A stretch of DNA of 64,000 nucleotides from Dendrocalamus latiflorus (Eukaryota; Streptophyta; Magnoliopsida; Poales; Poaceae): positions 1,592,681 through 1,656,680 of the forward strand of contig CM029617.1 of NCBI GenBank assembly GCA_017311315.1, read 5' to 3'. Shown piece after piece: positions 10,991 to 23,764 of the stretch. Each line of letters begins with the position of its first letter. Positions within the stretch are counted from its first letter, which is position 1. A program made the position numbers and the translations under genes. The notes beneath the pieces are model-generated. The model was not told the DNA's origin and ran no database searches. It saw only the letters and a program-made list of their open reading frames with translations.

Positions 10991-12147
10991 ACCACGATGG
11001 GTAGGTCATTAATAATAGCAAATAAGACTGATGGTAGAAACAAGAGTCCCTGAAAAAGAAAAACCGATGGGTAACTAGTAAGTACCAAGTAGTCAATTGT
11101 GCTCTAGGGGAGCCATGTTGTATGCAGCCATATGAAGTGCTTTGAACGTGACCATCGTTACTTGAAAGCTATTAATCGACTGTTTGGTTTCTGAACGTTT
11201 GCGGTTTTAAGATTGTTCAGTGACAAGATGAGGAGTGTATGTCTGATCCTGGTAGTTTTTTTAGATAACGGATATAAAATCCGGCCTCTATATCCACTTG
11301 GAATATATACAGCCAAAAGTTACACGAGCTCTTAGGCTCAAAGCGTCAACACTGACGAGTACTAAACAACAAGAAAGAGACCTTAAGGACTATGAAAAAG
11401 CTAGAAAGACTAAGTTTCAGAACTTCTTCTCCGTCCTTGTTGCTCGAGGTCCTGGTAGTTTACTGAAGATACCGAGGGGTCTGACATACTCCACCAAGCC
11501 TGACAGATTACTTACTGGGGAGATAGAGGTTTGTATGATGCATAAGATGCTCGTGCTATTACACGACAACCCTGTGTAGAGTAGCAACTAGAGATGAGAT
11601 CAATCCAGTTGTACACAACCGCACACGAGAAGTTTTTGTTCTGGCGTTGTGGCTGCAGCTGGGAAGCAGCAGAAGATGTAGAAAACATCTCGGTCCAGGA
11701 GCACAAGCAGCAGCTCAACATTAATTTTTATCAGCTTTCCGATTTGAGCATTACTGACCTTAAAAATTTTCGGCTTTACCTCGAGCGCCCACCGTATTCA
11801 CCCCGTCGATGGCTAGATCGACGCCGTGCTTACCCCGTTCTCCCCTGCGACGGCGACCATGTTAACTGACCAGTCGCTCAGGTTCAAAGCTGCTGCTTAG
11901 CTCTTCTGGTAGTTTTTGACCAGTTACGACGAGCTCACGATACCATGAGCAGCACGGCCCGGCTGCGGCACGCACGAAATACAGGGGCACGCGGCACGAC
12001 GGAACAGCAAGCAATGGCGGCGTTTAAGTGCCATTGGCACGCACGCCTCACGATCCCAAGAACACGATCGCTTTCTCCTCCCCATCCTCCCCCTCCTCCT
12101 CCACTTGGTATCATGCGATCGAGCTGCGCTGTGCTGTGTCAGTGCCA
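10991..12147. other. Intergenic: 3' region of GARP gene and F-box promoter
   Basis: A short repeat-like block at about 11255-11330 (AGATAACGGATATAAAATCCGGCCTCT) resembles antisense ends of common grass retroposons. The frames between 11298 and 11880 match nothing I recognise. Pyrimidine-rich sequence at 12060-12110 is plausible 5' UTR of the F-box gene. Confidence 0.4.
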
Positions 12148-13572
12148 ATGGCGATGAGCAAGCTCGTGGCCGCGGTCGGGAGGCCGGGCTGGGCCGACCT
12201 CCCAAGCGTCCTCCTCGAGTCCGTCCTCGGCCGCCTCCCCGTGCCGGACCGCCTACGCTTCCCCGCCGTCTGCACCGCGTGGCAGTCGGCCGCCGCCGAC
12301 GCTGCGCGCCTTCAGGTCGTGCAGTCCCCGTGGCTCATGCTCCCCTTCAACCCGACCGTGCACAGGAAGAGGCAGAGCAGTGATGCTGGCGCCAAGTTTT
12401 TGGAGGCGCGGTTCTTGAGCCTGTCCGACGGCAGGGCGTACGCCATCCCGCAGCCGGCTCCGGCCGTCTCCGACCGCCTCTGCTTCGGTTCGTCCGACGG
12501 GTGGCTCGTCACCGCCGACGCCGCCTCCGAGCCCCACCTCCTGAACCCGCTCACCGGCGCGCAGGTTCAGCTCCCGTCGGTTTCCACGCTTCCGTTCGTC
12601 GATACATGCCGCGACGCGGACGGCCGTGTCGTAAGCTACGACCTTCGGTGCTCCTTCACTGACGGTGACAATGGAGACGAGGTCGTGATCCCGCCGGAGT
12701 CATTCTCGCCGGACAGGCTCCGGTACGAGCTCTTCGAGAAGGCCATCCTCGTGTCCGAGCCGCGGAGGCTAACCCCGTCGGGCTCTTGGGGCGGCTATGC
12801 CGTGCTGCTCATCTGCCAGCCTCTGTTCCGCCTCGCCATTGCCCGAGCCGGGGACACCAAATGGACCCTACTCGACACGCCCTCGCGCTGCTGGGTCGAC
12901 GCCGTGCGCGCGTCCACCACGGCCAGTACCGATGGGCGGCAAGCGGTGTACACGATGGACTCCGTGGGGCGCGTCGAGGCGTGGGACATGGACGTCACGG
13001 CGGACACGCCGCCGACGCCGAAGCCGTCCAAGGCGATCGCGCCGCCGTGCTGCTGCTCGGGCCGCGCGTGCTTCATGTCGACAGCGTGCAGCAAATACCT
13101 CGTGGAGCTCTCGCCGGGGCACCTGCTCCAGGTGCACCGGCTCAGGGACGCGGCGCACGCGCGGTACAAGTGGGAGCCCCGGCCGGAGCAGGTCGAGTAC
13201 ACGACCGTCAAGGTCGAGCTCTTCGAGTGGAAGGCCAGCGCCGCAGCCGCCGCCGCCCCGAGAGCCCATGGCCAGTGGGCGCGGGTGGACAGCAAGAACG
13301 GCAGCAGCGGCATCCTGGCCGGGCGCGCTCTGTTCCTAGGGAAGAGCGCGTCGCTGTGCGTCCCGGTGGACTACTGCCCCGAGGTGAGGGGCAACTGCGT
13401 CTACTTGACCGACGACGGGCCGTGGTCGCACGACAGGTGCCACGACGTGTCCCCGGACGTCGGTGTGCTCGACCTCGCCGACGGGAGCTACAAGCCGCCG
13501 CGCGGCGCGGTGCGCGACCTGCTCTGGAAATGGCCGCCCCCGGTCTGGGTTTTCCCTTCGTGCGCCGACTGA
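12148..13572 (+). CDS. F-box protein with DUF295 domain
   Basis: Single-exon gene of 474 aa with very high third-position GC, as in many grass single-exon genes. The start is the ATG at 12148 (MAMSKLVAAVG); the open frame runs 40 codons further upstream, but the extension is compositionally unlike a protein. Residues about 14-54 are an F-box (WADLPSVLLESVLGRLP, then RFPAVCTAW), which would bind Skp1 in an SCF ubiquitin ligase. The C-terminal part ends in the DUF295 signature: a GNCVYLTDD block, a VGVLDLADGS block, then PPPVWVFPSC. This grass-expanded family is mostly uncharacterised, so the substrate is unknown. No frameshift or truncation is seen. Confidence 0.88.
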   Translation: MAMSKLVAAVGRPGWADLPSVLLESVLGRLPVPDRLRFPAVCTAWQSAAADAARLQVVQSPWLMLPFNPTVHRKRQSSDAGAKFLEARFLSLSDGRAYAIPQPAPAVSDRLCFGSSDGWLVTADAASEPHLLNPLTGAQVQLPSVSTLPFVDTCRDADGRVVSYDLRCSFTDGDNGDEVVIPPESFSPDRLRYELFEKAILVSEPRRLTPSGSWGGYAVLLICQPLFRLAIARAGDTKWTLLDTPSRCWVDAVRASTTASTDGRQAVYTMDSVGRVEAWDMDVTADTPPTPKPSKAIAPPCCCSGRACFMSTACSKYLVELSPGHLLQVHRLRDAAHARYKWEPRPEQVEYTTVKVELFEWKASAAAAAAPRAHGQWARVDSKNGSSGILAGRALFLGKSASLCVPVDYCPEVRGNCVYLTDDGPWSHDRCHDVSPDVGVLDLADGSYKPPRGAVRDLLWKWPPPVWVFPSCAD

Positions 13573-13765
13573 CGAATCCGTCTGAATAATGTTAGCAAGT
13601 GCCGTGAGGTATTTCTCCATCAGCATCAGCTTCAGCTTGGATATTTTCAGGAAGAGATACTAAGCTGCTGCTAAGCAAAAATAAGGCAAATCCTTAATTA
13701 TCTCTTTCAGGTACTGCAGCTCAGCTTGTAGTTGACCTGCTGCCTGCGTGCATAACCGCTTGGTA

Positions 13766-13967
13766 GGTCTCGTTTGGCACAGCTCTAGCTCCGAGATCTA
13801 TGATGGATCTGTAGTTTGTTGACTAAATTAAAGTGATTTAAATATTTTTATTTAATATATAATATAAATGAAATGAGTCATGTAAATGCACTTAACATGC
13901 CTGCAACTCTAGATCCAGGATTTCCTAGAGTTACAGATGATCAGTTCTAGGAATGTCAAACGGGGTC
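13766..13967. mobile_element. MITE of the same family as 25756-25985
   Basis: A 202-bp element with ends GGTCTCGTTTGGCA and (reverse complement) GACCCCGTTTGACA. It shares the AATATTTTTATTTAATATAT and CATGTAAATGCACTTAACAT blocks with 25756-25985, in the opposite orientation. A TAA follows the right end but the left flank is GTA, so the TAA duplication is imperfect. It lies about 200 bp downstream of the F-box stop. Confidence 0.75.
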
Positions 13968-14667
13968 TAAGTTGTGCTACGAATGCGTGGGTGAGGTCAA
14001 TCTCTGGTTGCCCTGCTTGTAATAAAGTTGCAACAAACGGATGTGCGGATGCGGTCAATCTCAGGTTGACTTCGTTTGACAACATTGTCTCTTTTTTTTT
14101 TCGTTATGACTAAAAGATTTTGGATCTAGTGTTAATGCTTATATGAACGAACTAAATACTGATAAGATGATTTGAAAATATTGTACCGATAAAACCGCTT
14201 TAAAATAACGATAGAGAAATCGTTCTATTTATTTATTGAATAGAAGTTATAAGTCATAAAATAAAAACTATAAATTAAAAAGAACCGATAGACGTCGGCC
14301 AAGCTTACTGGTTCTGAATCTAAGTTCGGATTTCGACTTTCGAGGTGACCGTGCTCGACCAAACATTTTAATTTCGTAAGGAGCACAACAATTTCAATGA
14401 GATGCCAAGATTCCCGTGAAATCCCCTCCTGCTTGCAGTTACAAGCAGTGTCGGAGGCATGCATGTGAAAGGCCGGAGGCGTAAAGCCGAAAGGCCCAGA
14501 TATTGCAGACAAGTAAAATGTGATCCGATTCCGGCCCAAGCACACTGCACTTCAGCAGAACAGGTTACCTAGGCAAGCTCACTCTCTTCTGATGTTCGTC
14601 CTTTATTCCTTTGTTCCATAGGCTATAGGGATCAGTGACTTACTGTCCTCATACACATTGGACTTTA
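13968..14667. other. Intergenic, nothing recognised
   Basis: A minus-strand frame at 14225-14545 has no recognisable domain. No splice or RNA feature is supported. Confidence 0.4.
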
Positions 14668-14937
14668 GCCTGCTCATTTTAACTTCAGCTTCTAACTTAT
14701 TTTTTATTATTTCTAAATTTTATTATTTCTGACTTTTTAGCTTATTTTTGAGCTTTTTTGTCGGTTCTTTTTTACCATATTCGTTTGCATTGTTCGTAAT
14801 GGGCTAATCTATTTTGTCTATTTTTAATTTTTTAATTTAGTTACGTCAATAAGTCACCGTCAGAAACAGTATAATTTCAACCAGCTATAATGCAATTTCA
14901 GTTATAAGCTACATTTTTCTAGCCCAAATGAGCAGCC
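14668..14937 (+). mobile_element. MITE family 1, copy A
   Basis: About 270 bp with ends GCCTGCTCATTT and (reverse complement) GGCTGCTCATTTG. The interior landmarks TCGGTTCTTTTTTACC, GTTTGCATTGTTCGTAATGG and ATAAGTCACCGTCAG recur in four other places in this window (46735, 53198, 59370, 60922). It is non-coding. The superfamily is not assigned because no clean target duplication was found. Confidence 0.65.
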
Positions 14938-15396
14938 TTTGATAGGTCATGGTTGACTCAGCTCATTTTAAAAAGGATCGAGTGGTCACAATTTGTTCCC
15001 TTTTCCCCTTTCGCTGGGCTATGAAAAGTATGCTTTATAGTCTTCTAGACTAACTGATTTGACTCTCTTTCCCATGAAAGGCTGTCTAATGAAATTATGA
15101 AACGATCAAAGCAGCTAGGGACATTAATCAATACCTAATTCGAAGCCTTGCGAGAACTAGTACCTGTAGTCCAGTGACAGATCGCCCAACAAGCTGATGC
15201 TGGCTAATTTTGAGCACGACTCATATCCACACACACATGGCAGTATGGCACACCTCATATACGATCGATCAACATCGTATTTTTTTTTCAAAGGTTTGAA
15301 GCAGCGTTGCTGTTGCTTTAATCCATGAGCCACATTGTGCAGCCAGCACCAGCAAGTTTGCATCAGAAGCAACATATTTATTTTCAGTACTAGTAT

Positions 15397-15693
15397 TTAA
15401 CAAGGAACCCCAAGCAAAGCAAAGCAAAGCAAAGGTCCAAATCCAACGAGGCTAATGGCAGCCTGGTCCATCCATCTGGGGCTTATAAAAAAGCTGCATA
15501 CCTTCCACAGAGGTGGACACGCGAAAGCAACGTCTTCTCTTTCGTCGTAGCAAGTTGCAGCAAGTAAGCTGCGCTGTCTCTCCAGTTCAGACTCCACCAT
15601 CTGTGCTGCGGATTTGATCTTGTGAGATGATACATCTTCAGAGTTCAGAACTGGATGAGTAAAAGTAAAGGATCCTGAAGAATCCAAGTGCAT
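15397..15693 (-). other. Possible minus-strand exon or gene fragment, unrecognised
   Basis: A 98-codon minus-strand frame whose middle part (HKIKSAAQMVESELERQRSL) has protein-like composition. It is followed by a GTATGC donor-like site (around 15505 on the + strand). No family was recognised and no partner exon found. It may be a gene fragment or chance. Confidence 0.2.
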
Positions 15694-15956
15694 AGCTTCA
15701 GGATTTTACTCGTGAAAATGTTGGTTCTTGATTGGACGATTGATGAGACTGATTGGAGTCGTGTCGTGTGTTTTCTAGAACACGAAACATGCCTTGTTTG
15801 TCAATTTATACAGGTTGTTCTGCGTTCAAGATGAAGTGAATGAAAACAACTGGTCAGGTGGATAAATGAGCTGCGGCCTGTTTTTTTTCTTCTTTTGTTC
15901 CATTATGCTTGTGCGGTACGTTCAGTTGTGTCATTGGCTCTCTACTTTTGAGCTTA

Positions 15957-18640
15957 TTGTAACACCCTGGTCCATATTCCATGATCTGGATGTTACCACT
16001 GCTACTCGATAACACTATTATTTACATTTATTGCTGCTAAAATGCAGCACATCACCTCCATTTAAGTCCCAACAACACGATATGCAATATACGCTTAACA
16101 ATGAATATTGCAGCAAGGGTACAAGTTTGCACTTCAAGTCTAAATATACTAACTAAAGGAGGTGTGTGAATTACTGCTTGTATATGGAAAATATATGTGT
16201 TACTCCCGCCCGTGCATGCCGTCTTCAATGATCACATAAAAAGCACAAATAACAAGGGTGAGTCTGAAGACTTAGCAAACATATAAAAGAACGATAAACA
16301 CTACCTTAGCATAAGCATTAACCTAGCCATGTCATTTTCCCACATTTTTAACACAATCATAAGCATTAACATAAATATGTCATTCTCCACATGTTCCGTC
16401 ATGATTATATCATCATTCTCATGTCTTATCATCAATATTTTATTAATGCAATGCAACACTACTTTACATGCTCATTTGCTCATCTCATTGCGTATATCGG
16501 TATAGGCTGAGTCAACACCCGTCGATGTTCACCCTATCATGGGCCCATTACATTATTGTCAGCACGGAGATCTCTCCACTCTCGTGGAGGCCTACCGAAG
16601 TAGGTCTTACAAATCCACTTACGATGGATCTCTTTCTCATTATATGAGTGCACATGATGCAAATGCATATATCCATTATCATAAATATGCTTCATCACTA
16701 TCATCATTAGTAGGAAAACATCATTGCTTACCTTACTCCATCATCATGTTATCATTAACTAAGTAGCATTATATAATGTAAACATCACATATTCCATAAC
16801 AACTATTGTCTATTGCTCTACCATGTACTTGCTTATTTAATCTCAGGGACGATGCGTGGATGGCACCAAGCCAAAGCCTCCACCTGTACAAGTATTATCC
16901 AGTCCCAAAACACTATAGTAATACACATGTAGACATATGAACGACATCGACTCTATGTGCAAAACCCGACATAGGAATAAAAACGTTCAGGGTTAAGAAT
17001 TCGTTGCGCACATAAAATCCCCCATTTTCCCTTTTTTTCTCTTCTTTTCTTTCCTTTCATCCTCTTTTCTTTTCTTCCCCCACCAAATCTATTCTCTCTC
17101 TCTTTCTTTTCTGTCCACCCGGCCGGACCCTTACCCTTTGCCCCATTACTCCTCTCCTTCTCTCACTACTCCACTCGATTTGGATCCATGGCGCTCTTAC
17201 TCCCTTGCGTCGCCGATCGCCAACGTCGTGCATCGGGACGCCGGCTGTCACACTGTGTGCTTGGACTCTGGCCACCTTCGCCTCCCTAGGCCTCCGTCTC
17301 GGCCACCTTGGCTCCAGCCATTGGCCTATGGCTGTCCCCCACGTCAACCCTCTCTCTCTGTGTGATCTACTCGTCGCCACTGCCGTCTTGGGCTCGTTGG
17401 TCATGGCTCACCGCCGGTCGGGGGGTTGGCACCCTGCCTCTCACAGCCAGTTTCGCCGTCCTGCAGTCGTCCCTTGTGGATCCTAGCTCCCTCACACCCC
17501 TCCTACGACTAGGGTTCCGGTGATATGGCCTCGTCGACTGCCTGCTGCCCGCCGTTGGCTCCCCGCCGCTTGCTCGTGGCTACTCTGTAGTTTTCCACTC
17601 GGTTTAGGTGGTCTTGGCTCCGTGTCCTTGGTTCCAACCCTTCGACGCTTTGGTCGTGGCCACCTCAGTGTGTCGCCAGCTCTCATGGCTGACACTCGAG
17701 CTTGGCTCAACCATGGCCTCAGTCCTCCCCTGACTCACTATGGCTTCACCGGCTTACCACTATCTGGGACGATCCTCTCTTCCTCCCTTTACTACATTCA
17801 TTTTGTTCTAGCTTCTAGTTTTGTTTGCTCTTATTCTAGTTACGCATGACTGGGGGAGCTCTACGGTTTTGGCCGTGGCATCATGACTTGGGGTTGACAT
17901 GCTCCTAGGAGCATGTTGCCTCTTCAAGGGCGCGCTACAGCTTTTTCATGAGCTTGCCGCTATGCGTTGCTCCTGGGTTGAACCACGCTATGGACGAGGA
18001 GGGGAAATAGTTAGGGGAGAAGACTTACTTGGCTCGGGTTGGGTGGGGATGTGGAGGCGATGACAATGATTCTCGCCTTCTCATTGTCCCAGCCTAGTTT
18101 GGTGTGGCTACAACAGTCGTAGGTGGCTTGTGGTTGCTGTGGACTCCGTCCTCACATTTTTGGTCTTCCCCAACTCCCTGCAGGCTCTTCTCTAAGTTCT
18201 CCCTTCTACCTTGGAGTGGTGGTCACAAACTTTGGGGTGTGGCTTCTTGGGTGCTTGCTCAGCTGAGTGGAGGTGGGCAGAAAGGTGAGGAGTAAAGGCT
18301 TTTACGTTGGTTTGCTTTGTTTAAGAATGGTTGGAGAGTTGGCTGGCTTCTCTCTCCTTAGTTGTGCAATGTCATGGCTGCCCTTCTCTTATCCTCAACT
18401 CACTCTTGCCCGACTGTTTTGCTGGACAAAACCTTGGGACCTTTGGTCCATGGGATGGTTTCTGGACTATTTTGGCTTTTCTATTGTAGAAGGTAAGTTG
18501 GTAAAAACATGGATGTTGGATTTTTTACTGCCGAATGATGATGTCCACATACGCGAGAGGTGCCAACTGGCCCCGGATAGTCTAGGGATCTCGATGAGTG
18601 ATATTCTATTCAGCATTTCTAAAGCCTAAGGGTTCTGGCA
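15957..18640 (+). mobile_element. Probable LTR-retroelement-derived sequence (TGTAACACCC type)
   Basis: Begins with TGTAACACCCTGG, the typical start of one class of grass gypsy LTRs. AT-rich sequence follows, then a pyrimidine-rich leader-like tract (17030-17110) and GC-rich sequence. The layout is paralleled at 43271-46330. No 3' LTR end or gag-pol domain was found, so the right limit is approximate. Open frames inside (for example 17057-17520 and 18267-18629) match no family I recognise. Confidence 0.4.
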
Positions 18641-18709
18641 GCAAAACCTTTTATTCTCCCTTGGATTATTTTCCATTCTTTGCTTTCCTTCTCTTTCTTT
18701 ATACTGGCA

Positions 18710-18905
18710 TTACACTTATGGCTTAGCTTTCTTCATTAACTAGCTTTCAAACGGAGTGTCTTTTAAGGCAGAGTCTACAAGTCGATTGTAGTAGACACTG
18801 TCCCGACTTTATCTATATCTGTCAAAATCACATATATAAATATTTCTCTCTGTACTCTCTCTTGTTAACGGTCAGCATTAAAATTTTAATTCATAAGTCA
18901 TAGAT
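18710..18905. mobile_element. MITE family 2, copy A
   Basis: About 195 bp sharing AACTAGCTTTCAAACGGAGT, GATTGTAGTAGACACT and the CTCTCTTG-to-CATAAGTCATAG end with 23318-23535 and 50155-50365. It is non-coding and its ends are approximate. Confidence 0.55.
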
Positions 18906-19870
18906 TAAAAGGACTCTCCCATTGTATGTGTTTGAGCTCCGGACAAGCTCGCTCAAGGTGTCAAACATGCCAGCATTATACGATTACATGACTGGAGACT
19001 TAACATTACGAGAGAAAGAATCACCTTCAAATTAATCCCGTTCGGTTGGGTTTCGGCGTTCGCAAGCTAACGCCCAAGGCAAAACACGCGCGTACGTACG
19101 TGCACGGACACAACCTGCCAACATTTAGTTAAGAAGCCGCCTGCATGTCGCTGCGAACTAGTAAGTGCACGTACAGTACCACCCGATCGGTGTCCGTGCC
19201 GGCCGCGGACAAAGCCGTTGGATTAGAAATCTAGCGGCCATGAATTCTACTCCTTTCCCTTTGAAAAAAATCTCATCTATTAAAAAACAAGGACCCCTTG
19301 ATCTTTAATCCAATGGTCATAAATTTAGATGATAATTAGAAAAAACATATCCGGATGATGTAAGCATATAAGCCTAGGAGTTCCAATGGTAGCACCCCCG
19401 GTTAACCGTTTTGCGCGAAGCGAGGACGAAAGCGTAAACGGGTTGCTACGTGTGTGTAGCCTATTCAGAAGGTAATTAGATCTGAGCCGATTTGGACCCT
19501 AGGGCGTTACAGGTCGTCCATACCAACGCGACCATTCGGTATCACCAGAGGCAACGCCGGGCAGGCATGCATGAATGCATGCATGCAAGCGCGATAAATC
19601 CCTCCTCGGTCCGGTGAACAAACGGAGCAACCTTTATCTGCAATGGCGGGGCCGGCCGTACAGCGAAATGGACTGTAGCAGCTTCTGCTGTAGGAGTGGT
19701 GGCCCGGCCTCTCGAATCGAATCAACCGAACCACCCACCACGCGACGCGCCAACTTCCGCCGCGCGCTCGCCGTCCGTCGCCTCGCCGTTAATTAATACC
19801 CTCGCTCCTGCGGCCTTCTTTCGCGCATTGCTTGTTTGCTTCAGATCCAGCGAGCCCGGAGCCGGGCACG
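18906..19870. other. Upstream region of the first GT61 gene
   Basis: A MITE-like stretch at about 19230-19370 (ATCTTTAATCCAATGGTCAT and TTTAGATGATAATTAG blocks) is related to one arm of the fold-back element at 62810-63005. The last 150 bp before the ATG are GC-rich and likely 5' UTR. No clear TATA box was assigned. Confidence 0.45.
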
Positions 19871-21341
19871 ATGAAGCAGCCGCCGAGGGGGCGGCAGGAG
19901 CCCCGGCGGATGGGCAACACGGCCATGGTCGTCACCATGCTGCTCTCCCTCTGCGTCCTCACCTACATCAGGGCGCGCTACTTCTCCACAACATTCCGTA
20001 TGTCGTCTGCTCCTCCTCCTCCTCCTCCGCTTCTTTCTCTCTCTTGTTAATGTTAGAGATGGTGGTGAAGCTGATGTGATGCTGTTGCCATGGGGGGCAG
20101 CCAAGCCTTCGGCGGAGCTCGAGGTGGAGATCGACGAGGACTACGACAGCACCCGGTACAAGACCAACGGGCCGATTGGGGAGGAGGACTTCGACCCGAG
20201 CCGGCCGACGTGCTACGAGACGAGCAAGCGGTCGGAGCGGTGCGCGGCGGTGGGCGACATCCGGGTGGACGGCAACCACTCCTCCATCTACATCAGCCCG
20301 CTGGACAAGGAGTGGAAGACTAAGCCGTACGCGCGCCGGCACGACCCCGTGGCCATGGACGAGGTCCGCGAGTACACGCTCGTCCCGTTCGGCGGCGCCA
20401 ACGACACCGTCGTGCCGCCGCTCTGCACCAAGAACCACTCCCTCCCGGCCTTCCTCTTCTCCAACGGCGGCTTCGCAGGGAACCTCTACCACGACCACAC
20501 CGACGTGCTCGTGCCGCTCTTCATCAGCACCAACCACTTCAGAGGGGAGGTGCAGCTCCTCATCAGCGGCTTCAAGGACTGGTGGGTCGACAAGTTCACG
20601 CCCGTGTTCCGGCAGCTCTCCAAGTACAACGTCATCGACGTCGACAACGACGAGGAGGTGCACTGCTTCCCGCGGATCTTCATCGGCGCCACGTTCCACA
20701 AGGCCATGGGCGTCGACTCGTCCCGCGCGCCGGGGGGCGTCACGGTCGTCGACTTCAAGCGCCTCCTACGCCGGGCGTTCCGGCTGGAGCGCGCGGTCGC
20801 GTCCCGCACGGGCGCGCCCCGCAGGGACAAGCCGCGCCTGCTCATCATCTCGCGCAAGAGCTCGCGCCGGTTCCTCAACGAGCGCGCCATGGCGCACGCC
20901 GCCGCGGCCGCCAAGTTCGACGTGCGCATCGCCGAGCCGGACAACCACACCGACATGCCAAACTTCGCGCGGCTCGTCAACTCGGCGGACGTCATGATGG
21001 GCGTGCACGGCGCGGGGCTCACCAACATGGTGTTCCTCCCCAGCCGCGCCGTGCTCATCCAGGTGGTGCCGTTCGGCGGCCTCGAGTGGCTCGCCCGCGT
21101 CACCTTCAAGGACCCGGCCAAGGACATGGACGTCAACTACATGGAGTACAACGTCTCGCTGGAGGAGAGCTCGCTCAGAGACCTCTACCCCGAGGACCAT
21201 TTCTACCTGCAGCATCCATACGATGTGCACAAGAAGGGTTGGGACGTCATCAAGACGGTCTATCTCAACAAGCAGAACGTGAGGCTCAATCTCACCAGGT
21301 TCACCAGCACGCTGGAAGAGGCGCGCAAGTACTTGCCCTGA
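19871..21341 (+). CDS. GT61 (DUF563) glycosyltransferase, probable xylan-decorating enzyme, paralogue 1
   Basis: Two exons (19871-19997 and 20101-21341) encode 455 aa. The intron has GTATGT and GGCAG ends and keeps frame. Residues about 15-33 are a hydrophobic segment after a basic N-terminus, so a type II Golgi membrane anchor is expected. The rest is the GT61/DUF563 domain: the FSNGGFAGNLYHDHTD block, EVQLL, the KPRLLIISRKSSRRF block, and VMMGVHGAGLTNMVFLP followed by QVVPFGGLEW. In grasses this family includes xylan arabinosyl- and xylosyltransferases (XAT/XAX). The exact donor and acceptor cannot be read from sequence. The gene is complete and very GC-rich; a diverged same-strand paralogue lies about 19.5 kb downstream. 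Confidence 0.9.
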
Positions 21342-23317
21342 TCGGGAGCTGCGATCGACTTGCAAGTGGTAGATAGGCTGCAGGCTCATGTTTATTTGGT
21401 TTTGTTCTTGTGGCAAAGATTCATTTCTTTCATTGTTTTTTGCTGAAAGGGGAGAGGAACAAGATCGTGGCATGGACAAGTGTCCAAAGGTTAATTTACA
21501 CACTTTGTAAATCGATTGATTGTCGATAAATGTCAACACAAAAAAGGTAATTGTTTGTCCGCATGGGGAGTGATCCCTTTGCCATCAACATTTCGTTTCA
21601 AGATTTCCAGTAGGCTTGTGGGATATATCGAGCTAGCACAAGGGGCATGTGTGCAATGGACAATAGTATCTGAATATTCAGATAACATTGAGAGGGGGTT
21701 GAATCAAAGAAGCAAGTAAAAACTAAGCAAAAAAACCTACTGTTCTTTAAAAAAAAAACTGGTTGCTTTTTTTGTCCCAAACTGGCTTCATCAGGCCCCC
21801 CTCAGTCTCAACAGCAGAGGTTTCAGACATGCGTTCACTTCGGACTAGTTCTGGTGGCTTCAACTTTAGTTTAAACTACCTAGCTAGAGTCTTAAGCACT
21901 CACTAACGTTATGTCGTTAGAGTAGCTTAGGGTTAGATCGAAAGTTCGAAACCCTATCTCTACAGTAAGCGAAACCCTCTACCTGAGTTTATCTGAAAAA
22001 CCAGTTTTTGCAAGAAGGTAAACAAGCCATGAACCCAACAAGGTGCAGTTGTTGCTGAAGTGTTTCCCACAGGAAAAGAAGGGTAGGACAAGACAGTAAA
22101 CCAACTCAAAAGGAGTCATTTTCTTTTCTTTTCTTTTCTTTTCTTTGCGGTCATTAGATGCCATCAACGAGCTGTGGAAAACGCCCATATAACCGACGAT
22201 AGTGGTCTGAAACATAGCAATTTACACGATTTTCCCCTCTTTTTCTCAGATTGATCATTAGTATCTTTCAGACAAGAATCGATTAACCCACACGGTTAGC
22301 AGGTGGGCTACTGAGATTTAGAAACAGCTCAGCTTCCACGACAATCTCCACTTGGGAGCCACCAAATTTCTGTTGCTTCTTCGCCTTTCACGGTGTGATC
22401 ATTGGGCCAGAACCATCTCCTGTAAGCAAAGTACTCTCTACTTTGTCGCTGATAGCTCAGTCCTGCCATCGCGAGGGTGGCCTGCGTGTTGCGTTTTATT
22501 GTAGGGAAGCATGGTCATAGTCTCATAGAAGAACATAAAAATGCTTGTCGTCTATTGTCTTTGCAAAGATTAGTACTGACTTAATGGGATAGGCTGTTGC
22601 ATGATGCAATTGCATCAGTTTACAGTAACTGAATTCCAGCCACAATTCTTCCTCTGCTTTCTTGTGGATTCTAAGGCTGGAACCTCGTTATTTCACCACA
22701 AGTTGCATCTGAATTGGAGTGGCTAAATGATGACATGGAAGTATTTCTGCCAAAGCATCATTTGCTTGTTCGACCAAATATAAAGGTATCTTTTGAACGA
22801 GATACTACCGCTCAATAGCAAATGGCAAGTGCAGTCTTCGAAAATACTACTCTGAGATGCAGGTTTCTCGGTCAGAAATCTTTGTCTCTGCTTTTGTCCG
22901 GTTCAGCCCTTTGATCTCACAGACCTAACCGGCAGAGCAAATGTAGCTATTGGTTGCCATCAATTAGGATGGTTAATTTGTGCACGTTCTTCTGCTAAAT
23001 GCATTCTTGGTCTTGTATGTTGATCCAAACAGGCAAGCAATGATGCTTTGCATCCAGAAGCTCTGACTCGAGTGCTGCTTTACGTGCTGGAGACTTATGC
23101 GCCAACAAGAGAGGGACACATGTGTGACAAATGATATCACCTGAGGCTGAGGATAATACTTAATAGTAACATCTTATCATTACTTAAGACTATAGAGAGG
23201 TTTCAGAATTCTATCAGATTGTTCAGGTAGGCGACATAAACTTTTGTTTCTATGTGTGCGCGCGCGCTCTTTCCTACCTGAAACATATCACATGTGTAGG
23301 AAAACATTGCCCAGGTG
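21342..23317. other. Intergenic, nothing recognised
   Basis: About 2 kb without a recognisable exon. A TTTTC pentanucleotide repeat of about four to five units lies at 22126-22146. The short frames here have no domain. Confidence 0.45.
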
Positions 23318-23535
23318 ATTTCAGGCCCTATTCTTTTCAACTTCTAAAAGCTACTTTTTGATTTTTCTACAGTAATTAACTTTTAAACGGAGTATTTTTT
23401 TCAAGATAAGAACTACTAGTTAATTGTAGTACATACTTTACTGACTTCATTTATATCGGCAAAAACCGCATGTGTGTTTCTGTTACTCTGTAATCTCTCG
23501 TACAAATAACCCAAAAGCCACAAGCCGCAGCTAAA
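23318..23535. mobile_element. MITE family 2, copy B
   Basis: Shares CTTTTAAACGGAGTATTTTT, AATTGTAGTACATACTTTAC, CTTCATTTATATCGGCAAAA and the AAGCCACAAGCCGCAGCTAA end with 18710-18905 and 50155-50365. The ends are approximate. Confidence 0.55.
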
Positions 23536-23764
23536 AAGAACATGCCCATTAATGTGTTGCTAAAACAAGAAAATGTTTCTTTTTTTATCATCAACTAATT
23601 TTAATTACAAAAAACAAGTCAGATGACAGCTCTCAAGGATGTACACATATTATAATGAACCGGTGTGTAACACAAAAAAACAAATTTTAATGAACCGGTG
23701 TATCTTATCTTTTTCTCGTGGTCTTACCCCTTCTCGTTTTATGTGTGTCACCGAGAGAGCCGTA

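Noticed and set aside
12028..12147. N-terminal extension of the F-box frame by 40 residues
   Set aside because: Ser/Pro-rich and unlike the family; the ATG at 12148 directly precedes the F-box.
12253..13589. Several antisense and alternate frames over the F-box gene
   Set aside because: High-GC shadows of the F-box-DUF295 frame.
19968..21539. Long minus-strand and alternate + frames over GT61 paralogue 1
   Set aside because: Shadows of a high-GC3 coding exon; the GT61 frame alone carries family motifs.
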